This document shows, piece after piece, positions 1 through 8,122 of a stretch of 23,676 nucleotides of DNA; positions within the stretch are counted from its first letter, which is position 1, and each line of letters opens with the position of its first letter. The notes below the pieces were generated by a model, which worked only from the letters and a program-made list of their open reading frames with translations, searched no databases and was not told where the DNA came from. The position numbers were made by a program, and so were the translations under genes. The DNA lies in the NCBI GenBank assembly GCA_003539755.1, contig DPOH01000169.1, positions 1-23,676 on the forward strand, in the 5' to 3' direction. Source of the stretch: Clostridium sp. Lineage in GTDB: Bacteria; Bacillota; Clostridia; Clostridiales; Clostridiaceae.

Positions 1-1
1 G

Positions 2-91
2 GGTAATACTGATGAAGCCTTGATGTATTATAATAAATGTGGAGATTATGTAAAGGCGGTACAGAGAATAGAACAAATAAGTTTAAAATAA
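2..91 (+). CDS. C-terminal end of a TPR-like protein (5' truncated by window edge)
   Basis: The frame is open from the window edge to a TAA at 89-91 and gives 29 residues beginning GNTDEALMYYNKCGDYVKAV. The pattern of small and aromatic residues (ALMYYNKCGDYVKAV) resembles one tetratricopeptide helix pair. The frame is closed by a strong terminator ten bases downstream, which supports a real gene end. The next genes are glycosyltransferases carrying TPR-like ends, so this may be the tail of another one, but that is inference from context. No start is visible and no function can be assigned from this fragment. Confidence 0.6.
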   Translation, partial: GNTDEALMYYNKCGDYVKAVQRIEQISLK

Positions 92-100
92 ATATTGTTA

Positions 101-138
101 AAAAAGATTTCTTTGATTTATGTTAAAGAAATCTTTTT
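101..138 (+). terminator. Rho-independent terminator, 14-bp perfect stem
   Basis: The arms 101-114 (AAAAAGATTTCTTT) and 125-138 (AAAGAAATCTTTTT) are exact reverse complements around a 10-base loop. The 3' arm ends in five T. It lies just after the TAA at 89-91 and separates the upstream gene from the glycosyltransferase unit. The A-run on the 5' side means it could also act on the opposite strand. Confidence 0.85.
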
Positions 139-227
139 GCTATATAAAAAAGCGGATTGCTACACGGAAATTTGACTGTTATAAATAATATAAATTAATG
201 TAAAAAAGATTGATTTTATAATTATAT

Positions 228-254
228 TAAAGAATTGTATAAAAAACTCGATAA
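228..254 (+). promoter_or_regulatory. Sigma-28 (SigD/FliA)-like promoter before the glycosyltransferase genes
   Basis: TAAAGAAT (228-235), 11 bases, then CTCGATAA (247-254). This matches the established flagellar sigma-28 consensus TAAA-N15-GCCGATAA at the whole -35 TAAA and at six of eight -10 positions, with exact spacing. Transcription would begin near 261, leaving a leader of about 175 bases before the ATG at 436. The assignment is by motif only. Confidence 0.6.
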
Positions 255-330
255 AATTAATATGAGATTTTTACGAGAAAATGTAATAAACAACATATTA
301 AATTAGTCAACTATTGTGCAATTAGAGATG

Positions 331-361
331 TTAATTTATAAAAAGTGATTTTATAAATTAA
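331..361. repeat. 13-bp perfect inverted repeat in the glycosyltransferase leader
   Basis: TTAATTTATAAAA (331-343) and TTTTATAAATTAA (349-361) are exact reverse complements separated by AGTGA. It lies between the sigma-28-like promoter (228-254) and the ATG at 436. No T-run follows, so it does not look like a terminator. It could be an operator or an mRNA hairpin. The arms are almost pure A/T, so chance is not excluded. Elsewhere in the 139-435 gap I see only AT-rich sequence with no ORF of note. Confidence 0.7.
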
Positions 362-435
362 GAAGAAACTATAGAAAATTAAAAATATATAAGTAATACA
401 TATTATTAAAATGGATAAATTTAAGGAGAGAATAT

Positions 436-2592
436 ATGAATAAGAAAGATGTAAAACACCATCTTGAAAGTTTAATTTTAAATAAAGATTTAAAAGGTGC
501 AATTGAAGTTATTGATCAATATAAAAAAATATTTGGATATGATGATGAAATTGGAAGTATGGAAGCAATAGTCAGTATGTATAATAATGAATTTACATAT
601 GCTTTGGAGTGTATTAAAAGAGGACTTGAATTTAATATCTATAATGGTGACTTATATTATACTATGGGGAATATATATGAGGTTGAAGAGCAGTATGATA
701 GAGCTTATTTATGTTATGAGCATTCATTATTATATACTGAAAGTAAAGAAAAACAAAATATTATATTAGAAGCGATTTGCAATTTGAGAGAAAAGTATAA
801 TTTAAATGTTAAAGGTTATTCAATAATTATATTAACATACAATAATTTGGATTATACAAAACTATGTGTTGATAGTATAAGAAAATATAATGGTAGTGAA
901 GATTGTGAAATAATAATTATTGACAATGCTTCTAAAGATGGTACGGCTCAATGGTTAAAACAGCAAAAGGATATTAAGTATATAATTAATGATGAGAATA
1001 ACGGATTTCCAGCTGGATGTAATCAAGGAATTGAAATAGCAGAAAAGGATCATGATATTTTTCTGTTAAATAATGATACTGTAATAATGCCTAATTCTAT
1101 ATTTAATTTAAGAATGGGATTGTATAGTGATAGTGAAATAGGTGCAACAGGTGCTGTAAGTAATAATGTGTCTTATTATCAACAAATAAGTGAACAATAT
1201 GATGAATTTGATGGATATATGAAATTTGCACTAAAAAATAACATAACTAATAGTTTAATGTATGAGCAAAGAGTGAAATTAGTTGGATTTGCTATGTTTA
1301 TTAAGAGAAAAGTTTTAAATAGGGTTGGAGCGCTTGATGAAAGATTTACTCCAGGTAACTTTGAAGATGATGATTTAAGTTTGAGAATTATAAGAGAAGG
1401 ATATAAATTAGTGTTATGCAAAGATAGTTATATACATCATTTTGGAAGCGTTAGTTTTAAAGAAAAACCTCAACAGTATAATGAATTATTGAGAGTAAAT
1501 TCTAAAAAATTTAAAGAAAAATGGGGATTTTCAAGTCAATATTCAATGAATATTAGAAAAGATATGGTAAATCAGATTAATGTTGAAAAGGATAGAAAAA
1601 TAAAAGTGTTAGAAGTTGGTTGTGGGTTGGGGGCTACACTTTTAAATATAAAGAGTAACTATCGTAACAGTGAAGTTTATGGAATTGAAATTAATAAGAA
1701 TCTAGTAAAGGGTGTTGAGAAATCTTTAAATATTGAATGTGGAAATATTGAAACAATGGAACTAAATTATGAAGATGAATTCTTTGATTATATAATTTTA
1801 GGAGATGTATTAGAACATTTTATCAATCCTAAAGAAGTATTAATTAAATTATCAAAGTATTTAAAAAGAGACGGATATATATTAGCTAGTATCCCTAATA
1901 TTATGCATTTTTCAGTTATTAGGGATTTATTGGCAGGGTATTGGACATATCAAGATTCTGGAATCCTAGATAAAACTCATTTAAGATTTTTCACTAAGAG
2001 TGAAATAATACGCTTGATTGAGGAATGTGGATATGATTTGTTGAATATTCAAACAAATTATACATATATAAGTCAGAGTGATATGAAATTTATTGAAAGC
2101 TTAAGTTATATTTCAGGTCATAAAATGAAAGAACAGTTTGAAACTTATAATTATATTATAAAAGCTAAGAAACGTGTAAAATTAGATGAAGAAATAGTAA
2201 AGAAATGCGTAATATTATTAAGAAGAATAGAATTTAATATAGATGTTGAAGAAACTGAAAAAGAATTAATTACTAATTTAAAGGATAAATTTTTTAATGA
2301 AGATGTAATTATAGAAGCAGTGGCAAAATATATAATAGATAAAGTATACATATTAAACTATTTAGCTAGTAAATTAATTGAATGTAATATGTTTGATAAT
2401 GTATTGATGTTATTACATAATGCCTATGAATTAGATAATGAAAATATAGATACAAATTATAATATTGCATATTTTTTAAATATGATTGGCGAAAATAATT
2501 TGGCTTTAGAATATTTGAATAGATTAAGTACTACAAAGGATTATATTGAAGAATTAAAGATAAGTATTACGGAGGATACCTATGAAGAATAA
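436..2592 (+). CDS. TPR / GT2 glycosyltransferase / SAM methyltransferase fusion protein
   Basis: This 718-residue cytosolic protein has four visible parts. Residues 1-115 are helical and TPR-like. Residues 128-345 are a GT-A glycosyltransferase family 2 domain: SIIILTYNN opening, a nucleotide-binding IIIDNASKDGT segment, the NND metal-site equivalent at 212-214, and an acidic FEDDD stretch at 309-313. Residues 388-540 are a class I SAM methyltransferase with VLEVGCGLG (391-399) and DVLEH (457-461). The rest is helical and again TPR-like near the end. The start has AAGGAGAG upstream. The gene overlaps the next by 11 bases, so the two are probably translationally coupled. The likely role is sugar transfer plus O-methylation of the sugar or product. 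Its neighbours, a deoxysugar cassette and flagellins, suggest flagellin glycosylation. Donor and acceptor are unknown. Confidence 0.85.
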   Translation: MNKKDVKHHLESLILNKDLKGAIEVIDQYKKIFGYDDEIGSMEAIVSMYNNEFTYALECIKRGLEFNIYNGDLYYTMGNIYEVEEQYDRAYLCYEHSLLYTESKEKQNIILEAICNLREKYNLNVKGYSIIILTYNNLDYTKLCVDSIRKYNGSEDCEIIIIDNASKDGTAQWLKQQKDIKYIINDENNGFPAGCNQGIEIAEKDHDIFLLNNDTVIMPNSIFNLRMGLYSDSEIGATGAVSNNVSYYQQISEQYDEFDGYMKFALKNNITNSLMYEQRVKLVGFAMFIKRKVLNRVGALDERFTPGNFEDDDLSLRIIREGYKLVLCKDSYIHHFGSVSFKEKPQQYNELLRVNSKKFKEKWGFSSQYSMNIRKDMVNQINVEKDRKIKVLEVGCGLGATLLNIKSNYRNSEVYGIEINKNLVKGVEKSLNIECGNIETMELNYEDEFFDYIILGDVLEHFINPKEVLIKLSKYLKRDGYILASIPNIMHFSVIRDLLAGYWTYQDSGILDKTHLRFFTKSEIIRLIEECGYDLLNIQTNYTYISQSDMKFIESLSYISGHKMKEQFETYNYIIKAKKRVKLDEEIVKKCVILLRRIEFNIDVEETEKELITNLKDKFFNEDVIIEAVAKYIIDKVYILNYLASKLIECNMFDNVLMLLHNAYELDNENIDTNYNIAYFLNMIGENNLALEYLNRLSTTKDYIEELKISITEDTYEE

Positions 2593-5500
2593 TAAAATTG
2601 CATTTATTACATGTGTAAATGACGATACATTGTATGATGAATGTTTGAGATATATTAATAATTTAGAAATACCAGAAGGTTATGAAATAGATATAATATC
2701 TGTAAGGGAAGCAGAAAGTATAACATCAGCATACAACAATGCAATGAATAGTACAGATGCTAAATATAAAGTTTATCTACATCAAGATACTTTAATAGTC
2801 AATAAAGATTTTATCAAGAATATAATTGATATTTTTAACTTGGATGAAAAAATTGGAATGATAGGGATGGTAGGAGCTAAAAATATACCAACTAATGCTT
2901 ACTGGTGGGATGATGACGAGAAATATGGAAAAGTATATGATAGTCATATTGGAAGTATACAAAGACTATATTTTAATGAAATTGATGGCAGGTACGAGCA
3001 AGTTAAAGCTATTGATGGGTTTATCATGATAACTCAATATGATGTTAAATGGAGAGATGATTTATTTGATGGCTGGCATTTTTATGATATTTCGCAAAGT
3101 GTAGAATTCAATAATAAAGGCTATAAAGTTGTAATACCTAATCAAGAAAAATTTTGGTGTGTTCATGATTGTGGATTAATAAATGCTAGTGATATATATA
3201 TAGAAAAATACAGAAAAATATTTATTGAAGAGTATTCAAGACATATATTCCCGCTTGTTAGCATATTAATACCAACATATAATAGGCCTGAATATTTTGA
3301 GTTGGCATTACAAAGCGCTATTAATCAAACTTATCCTAATATTGAAATAATTATAGGAGATGATAGTACTAATAGTGATACTGAAGAAATAATAAATAAT
3401 AAATATATAAATAAAGTGGATAATATAAAGTATTATCATAATTCAAAAAATATAGGACAATTTGATAATGATTTAAAATTAATGGAATTAGCAAATGGTG
3501 AATATATAAATTTTTTAATGGATGATGATTTATTTGAACCAACAAAAATAGAAAAAATGATAAAATATTTTATTAATGATAGTCAAGATGAAATTTCATT
3601 AGTAACTTCCCATAGAGGTATTATTGATTCAAATGGAGAATTTAAAGGGATTTTTAGAAATACTGAAAATTTAATTAATAAAGATACAATGTTAAATGGA
3701 GATGAATGTGGGAATTTTGCGTTAATTAATAATTTTAATTTTCTTGGAGAACCAACAACAGTTTTATTCAAGAAATCTAAATTAAGTGAACCATTTGGAG
3801 TTTTTAATGGAAGGGAATATGGATGTAATGTTGATATGGCAACATGGCTTAATCTTTTGAGTAGCGGAAAAGCTGTTTTTATTAATGAAGTATTAAGTTA
3901 TTTTAGGATGTTTGAAGGTCAACAATCTTCTTCTAGTAAGATGAAAATATTAGGAGCAACAGATTATATTCATGAAGTGTTGACGAGCCGACAAAAAAAA
4001 TTCCTAATTGATGATGATGAATATCTTCAGGCGTTAAGTAATTGCAAAAAATATTGTGAATATATTTTTGAAAAATTGGAAGATGAAATTGTAGAATCAG
4101 ATTTGAATGATTATATTATTTTACAAAAGCAATATAATATTCTTAAAATTAAATATCATAAAATGATAAATGAAGATAATTATCTGGAAAAGTATATTAA
4201 TAAGGAATGTAATTCAAAGAAGATTACTTTTATAGTATATGGTGATAATAAAAAATGTATTAAAGGGTTACAAAAGTTAAGCATACCTGAAGGATACGAA
4301 GTTAATATTATGCCTATAAAAGAACAGAATAGTATAGCTAGAGCTTATAATAATGCAATGAGAGTATGTGATTCTAAATATAAAATATATATAAATTCAA
4401 ATACATATATAGTTAATAAAAATTTTATAAGTGAAGTTATTTCTTTGTTTGAGTCAGATGATGAAATTGGAATGATTGGAATGATCGGGGCTAAAAATAT
4501 ATTAGCAGATGGAACTTGGAAAAATTCTGTTAATAGTTATGGTAAAGTGTATATAAATAATGACCAAATTATAAATTATAATGAAGTGGAAAAGGAGTAT
4601 GAGCAAGTACAAATAATTGATGGTTTTTTAATGGCTACACAATATGATATTCCTTGGAGGTCAGACAAATTTAAAGGTGGTTCTTTCTATGATATATCTC
4701 AAAGTATAGAATTTAATTTAAATAATAAAAAAATTATAATACCAAAGCAAGATGAACCATGGTGTGTTTGTGATAAGAGTTTACTTGATAATAAAGGGGA
4801 CTTTGAGTTATATAAAAGTGTCTTTTTAAATGAATATTCAAAAAAAATATTTCCCTTAGTAAGTATATTAATTCCAACTCATAATAGAACAGAATTTTTT
4901 AGGATAGCATTAGAAAGTGCAATAAATCAAACATATAAAAATATAGAGATTATAGTTAGTGATAATTCAGATACATTTGATACTAAAGACATGATGCAAG
5001 AGTATTTGAATAGATATGATAATATAATTTATACGTATGAATCAGGATTAAATATAAAAGAAAATTGGAATACATGCTTGAAACAAGCTAAAGGTGAGTA
5101 TATTAATTATTTAATGGACGATGATATTTTTGAGTATACAAAAATAGAAAAGATGATGAATTATTATATAGAATATCCACAACTATCAGTTGTTACATCA
5201 TATAGAAAGATTATAGATGCGTATGGAAATAGTTTGCCGGATATTCCTGCAACTAGGAAAATGTTTGAAACAGATACTATTGTTCCAGGAAAGGAAATGT
5301 CTAAATTTGTATTATATAATTTGATAAATTGTATTGGTGAGCCAACTACTGTTTTATATAAAAAGAAATACTATAGTGAATTATCATTAAAGTTAAATGG
5401 ACAGGATCTTAGATGTAATTTAGATATAGCAAGAAGTTTAATAGCACTAAAAGAAGGTGATTGTGCATATATATCGCAACCATTAAGTTATTTTAGAATT

Positions 5501-5749
5501 CATGATGAACAAGATCAAAAAGATATGAGTGTTAGAAATAATGGTATTATAGAATGGTATAATATTATTTTTGATTTTTATAAAAATAATTGTGTTTATG
5601 ATGATAAAAATGAATTTATGCAATCATTAGCATTATGGTGTAAAATAGCAATGAATGAAATATTAAATTTAAGGAATAGTGACATGAATAGTAAAGTACA
5701 GATTAATAACATTTTAAAGGAAAGTCTTAAAAACATTTTAGACCTATAG
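2582..5749 (+). CDS. Large glycosyltransferase with duplicated StrF-like + GT2 modules
   Basis: This 1055-residue protein is an internal duplication in the order A-B-A'-B'. The A parts (about 5-200 and 547-735) resemble the StrF-type glycosyltransferase-like domain: both contain IPEGYE, AYNNAM, GMIGM.GAKNI, IDGF.M.TQYD and FYDISQS. The B parts (about 223-450 and 757-985) are GT2 domains opening FPLVSILIPT.NR with SAINQTY.NIEII and the metal-binding MDDD at 313-316 and 845-848. Both also have GEPTTVL and LSYFR near their ends. A' has NSNT (605-608) where A has HQDT (67-70), so its acidic residue is lost. The GGAGG at 2571-2575 lies inside the preceding gene, which it overlaps. The likely role is adding two or more sugars in glycan synthesis, probably on flagellin. 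Substrates cannot be read from sequence. Confidence 0.85.
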   Translation: MKNNKIAFITCVNDDTLYDECLRYINNLEIPEGYEIDIISVREAESITSAYNNAMNSTDAKYKVYLHQDTLIVNKDFIKNIIDIFNLDEKIGMIGMVGAKNIPTNAYWWDDDEKYGKVYDSHIGSIQRLYFNEIDGRYEQVKAIDGFIMITQYDVKWRDDLFDGWHFYDISQSVEFNNKGYKVVIPNQEKFWCVHDCGLINASDIYIEKYRKIFIEEYSRHIFPLVSILIPTYNRPEYFELALQSAINQTYPNIEIIIGDDSTNSDTEEIINNKYINKVDNIKYYHNSKNIGQFDNDLKLMELANGEYINFLMDDDLFEPTKIEKMIKYFINDSQDEISLVTSHRGIIDSNGEFKGIFRNTENLINKDTMLNGDECGNFALINNFNFLGEPTTVLFKKSKLSEPFGVFNGREYGCNVDMATWLNLLSSGKAVFINEVLSYFRMFEGQQSSSSKMKILGATDYIHEVLTSRQKKFLIDDDEYLQALSNCKKYCEYIFEKLEDEIVESDLNDYIILQKQYNILKIKYHKMINEDNYLEKYINKECNSKKITFIVYGDNKKCIKGLQKLSIPEGYEVNIMPIKEQNSIARAYNNAMRVCDSKYKIYINSNTYIVNKNFISEVISLFESDDEIGMIGMIGAKNILADGTWKNSVNSYGKVYINNDQIINYNEVEKEYEQVQIIDGFLMATQYDIPWRSDKFKGGSFYDISQSIEFNLNNKKIIIPKQDEPWCVCDKSLLDNKGDFELYKSVFLNEYSKKIFPLVSILIPTHNRTEFFRIALESAINQTYKNIEIIVSDNSDTFDTKDMMQEYLNRYDNIIYTYESGLNIKENWNTCLKQAKGEYINYLMDDDIFEYTKIEKMMNYYIEYPQLSVVTSYRKIIDAYGNSLPDIPATRKMFETDTIVPGKEMSKFVLYNLINCIGEPTTVLYKKKYYSELSLKLNGQDLRCNLDIARSLIALKEGDCAYISQPLSYFRIHDEQDQKDMSVRNNGIIEWYNIIFDFYKNNCVYDDKNEFMQSLALWCKIAMNEILNLRNSDMNSKVQINNILKESLKNILDL

Positions 5750-5771
5750 ATGAAAAAGCTTTGAGCGATAT
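5745..5771 (+). promoter_or_regulatory. Possible sigma-28-like promoter before the CDP-sugar cassette
   Basis: TATAGATG (5745-5752), 11 bases, AGCGATAT (5764-5771). The -10 carries GCGATAT, close to the SigD form CCGATAT. The -35 matches TAAA at three of four bases and overlaps the TAG of the preceding gene. The spacing equals that of the sites at 228, 10825 and 13408. It is the weakest of the four. The rest of 5772-5865 shows no terminator, so read-through from the glycosyltransferases is also possible. Confidence 0.4.
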
Positions 5772-5871
5772 GATTTGTTAATGTTGGAATAATTAATTAG
5801 CGGTGGACAAATTATTGAAAAATTAATATAGGAAAACTATTTCTTAACAACAAGAGAAGAGGGATATGATA

Positions 5872-6648
5872 ATGAAAGCTGTTATATTAGCAGGAGGATT
5901 TGGTACAAGAATAACTGAAGAAACTATAAATAAGCCTAAACCTATGATAGAAATTGGTGGAAAGCCGATTTTATGGCATATAATGAAGTTGTATTCTTAT
6001 TATGGAATAAATGATTTCGTTATTTGTTGTGGATATAAAGGGTATATGATAAAAGAGTATTTTGCTAATTATCATATGCATATGAGTGATATTGTAGTTA
6101 ATTTGAAAACTGGAGATATAGAGTACTATAATAGTAAAGCAGAGCCTTGGAATATTACTATTGTTGATACGGGTTTAAATACTATGACTGGTGGAAGGAT
6201 AAAAAGAGTAAAAGATATTATAGGTAATGAAACTTTTATGCTAACTTATGGAGATGGAGTTGCAAATGTTGATATTAATGAACTACTAAATGTTCATAAA
6301 GAATCAGGGAAAATAGCAACTGTTACATCTGTTCAACCATTGGGAAGATTTGGAGCACTTGACATTGATAAAAATGGACAGGTTAAATGTTTTGTAGAAA
6401 AGCCAGTTGGGGATGGAGGTTGGATTAATGGGGGGTTTTTTGTATTAGATCCTAAAATATTTAATTATATAGAAGATGATAGTACAATATTTGAAAAAGG
6501 TCCTCTTGTAAAGCTAGCGCAAGAAAATCAATTAGTTGCGTATAAGCATAAAGGATTTTGGAAGCCAATGGATACTTTGAGAGATAAAATGGAGATAGAG
6601 TCTTTATGGAATAGTAATAAAGCTCCATGGGAAATATGGAAGGATTAG
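5872..6648 (+). CDS. rfbF: Glucose-1-phosphate cytidylyltransferase
   Basis: The enzyme makes CDP-glucose and pyrophosphate from CTP and glucose-1-phosphate, the entry step to CDP-deoxysugars. The sequence opens MKAVILAGGFGTR, with the nucleotide-binding GGFGTR loop at 8-13, KPKPM at 21-25 and the metal-binding YGDG (Asp128). The body (ILWHIMKLYSYYG, FVICCGYKGY, GGWINGGFFV) is typical of RfbF rather than dTDP-glucose synthases. An ATG at 5866 is in frame, but GAGGG at 5859-5863 lies only two bases from it and eight from the ATG at 5872. The latter gives the usual N-terminus and 258 residues, close to the family's length. It is the first gene of a five-gene run. Confidence 0.93.
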   Translation: MKAVILAGGFGTRITEETINKPKPMIEIGGKPILWHIMKLYSYYGINDFVICCGYKGYMIKEYFANYHMHMSDIVVNLKTGDIEYYNSKAEPWNITIVDTGLNTMTGGRIKRVKDIIGNETFMLTYGDGVANVDINELLNVHKESGKIATVTSVQPLGRFGALDIDKNGQVKCFVEKPVGDGGWINGGFFVLDPKIFNYIEDDSTIFEKGPLVKLAQENQLVAYKHKGFWKPMDTLRDKMEIESLWNSNKAPWEIWKD

Positions 6649-6658
6649 GAGAGAAATA

Positions 6659-7189
6659 ATGGAAGTTATTGATACTGAGATTAAAGGAGTAAAACTAATA
6701 AAACTCAATAAAGTAAATGATAATAGAGGATTGTTCTGTAAAACGTATAATGAAAAAATGTTTGAAGATATGGGGATAAAAACAAAGATTAAAGAGTCAT
6801 ATTATTCTATCTCTAATAAAGATGTTATAAGAGGAATGCACTTTCAAATAGAGCCGTATGCTCATGATAAAATAGTATATGTAACAAAAGGAAAAATATT
6901 AGATGTTGTATTAGACATAAGAAAAGATTCACCTACATATAAAAAGTATTTTTCAATTGAATTAACACATGAAAATTCACTAATGCTATATATTCCTAAA
7001 GGATGTGCACACGGATTTAAATCTTTAGAGGATAATACTATGGTAATGTATAATGTTTCTAGTGTATATTCTCCTAAGCATGATAAGGGAATTCATTACA
7101 ATAGCTTTGGAATGAATTGGGGAATAAAAAATCCTATTGTTTCAGAAAGAGATAAAGGTTTTTTTGGATTAGATGAGATGGATTTATAA
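6659..7189 (+). CDS. RmlC-like sugar-nucleotide epimerase (cupin)
   Basis: This 176-residue protein belongs to the dTDP-4-dehydrorhamnose 3,5-epimerase family. It has NRGLF near the start, the catalytic-base RGMHFQ (His61), a lysine in HDKIVYVTKG (Lys71), the YIPKGCAHGF cupin strand (111-120) and tyrosines 131 and 137 in the segment that normally carries the catalytic acid. GGAGAG lies just upstream. Inside a CDP-glucose cassette with no dTDP-sugar genes, the substrate is more likely a CDP-4-keto sugar. Epimerisation at C5 of CDP-4-keto-3,6-dideoxyglucose is the step that distinguishes CDP-ascarylose synthesis from abequose or paratose synthesis. Whether it acts at C3, C5 or both is not readable here. 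Confidence 0.85.
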   Translation: MEVIDTEIKGVKLIKLNKVNDNRGLFCKTYNEKMFEDMGIKTKIKESYYSISNKDVIRGMHFQIEPYAHDKIVYVTKGKILDVVLDIRKDSPTYKKYFSIELTHENSLMLYIPKGCAHGFKSLEDNTMVMYNVSSVYSPKHDKGIHYNSFGMNWGIKNPIVSERDKGFFGLDEMDL

Positions 7190-7218
7190 CTTAGATAATA
7201 TTGTTCTGGGAGGAGCGT

Positions 7219-8106
7219 ATGGGCAAATATATAGTAACTGGAGCTACGGGATATATTGGAACTAATATAGTTAAAAGATTAGTTGATAATGGAGAAGAAG
7301 TTTATATTATAGTGAGAGAAACTTCTAATTTAGAATTATTAGAAAGTATTAAAGATAGAGTTAACATATTTATTTTTGATGGTAATATACAAGGTTTAAT
7401 TGAATATTTTAAACCATTAAAAGATGCTATTACAATTCATTTAGCATCATTATTCATTGCAGAGCATTCAACAGATAAAGTTAATGATCTTATTGATAGT
7501 AACATAAGATTTGGAAGTCAATTATTAGAGGCTATGAAAGAAGCAGGAATAAATAAATTTATAAATACGGGTACATCATGGCAGCATTATAATAACTCAG
7601 AGTATAATCCAGTTTGCTTATATGCTGCAACAAAAGAAGCTTATGAAAAAATAATTGTTTATTATCACGAAGCTTATAATATAAGAAATGTTACAATAGA
7701 ATTATTTGATTCTTATGGACCTAATGATAATAGACCTAAATTATTGAATCTACTAACAAAATATAGTGTGGAAAATAAAGAACTAGCTATGTCTCCAGGT
7801 GAACAAATGTTGGACTTGGTGTATATTGACGATATAGTTGATGGATATATATTAGCAAGTAATATGCTGGAAGAAGGAAAAATAGGAAATGGTGAAAAGT
7901 TTGTATTAAGTTCCGGTTGTAGAATTACATTAAAAAAATTAGTAGAAGTATTTAGTGAGATAACAAATAAAAAAGTTAAAATATCGTGGGGGATGAGAGA
8001 ATATAGGAAGAGAGAAGTAATGATTCCTTGGGAAAAAGGAAAAATATTACCTGGCTGGAAACCTAAAATATCATTAAAAGAAGGAATAGTGAAAAGTTTT
8101 AAATAG
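7219..8106 (+). CDS. Extended SDR, probable CDP-4-keto-deoxysugar reductase
   Basis: This is an NAD(P)-dependent short-chain dehydrogenase of 295 residues. It has the Rossmann GATGYIG at 8-14, a serine in TGTSW (Ser120) and the catalytic pair Tyr135/Lys139 in YAATK. The frame is open upstream to a TTG at 7201, but GGGAGGAG at 7208-7215 serves the ATG at 7219 with good spacing and gives a normal MGKYIVTGATG start. In CDP-dideoxyhexose pathways the last step is reduction of the C4 ketone by enzymes of this kind (abequose, paratose and ascarylose synthases). Its place between the epimerase and rfbG fits that job. The stereochemistry of the product cannot be predicted from sequence. Confidence 0.8.
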   Translation: MGKYIVTGATGYIGTNIVKRLVDNGEEVYIIVRETSNLELLESIKDRVNIFIFDGNIQGLIEYFKPLKDAITIHLASLFIAEHSTDKVNDLIDSNIRFGSQLLEAMKEAGINKFINTGTSWQHYNNSEYNPVCLYAATKEAYEKIIVYYHEAYNIRNVTIELFDSYGPNDNRPKLLNLLTKYSVENKELAMSPGEQMLDLVYIDDIVDGYILASNMLEEGKIGNGEKFVLSSGCRITLKKLVEVFSEITNKKVKISWGMREYRKREVMIPWEKGKILPGWKPKISLKEGIVKSFK

Positions 8107-8122
8107 AAATATAAGGTGAACT

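Noticed and set aside
252..279. Second sigma-28-like site (TAAA and TACGAGAA)
   Set aside because: Spacing is off by one and the -10 is poor; the site at 228-254 is clearly better.
311..502. Reverse-strand open frame over the glycosyltransferase leader and start
   Set aside because: It is a low-complexity Leu/Ile/Tyr product of AT-rich DNA, overlaps a real gene and lacks a ribosome binding site.
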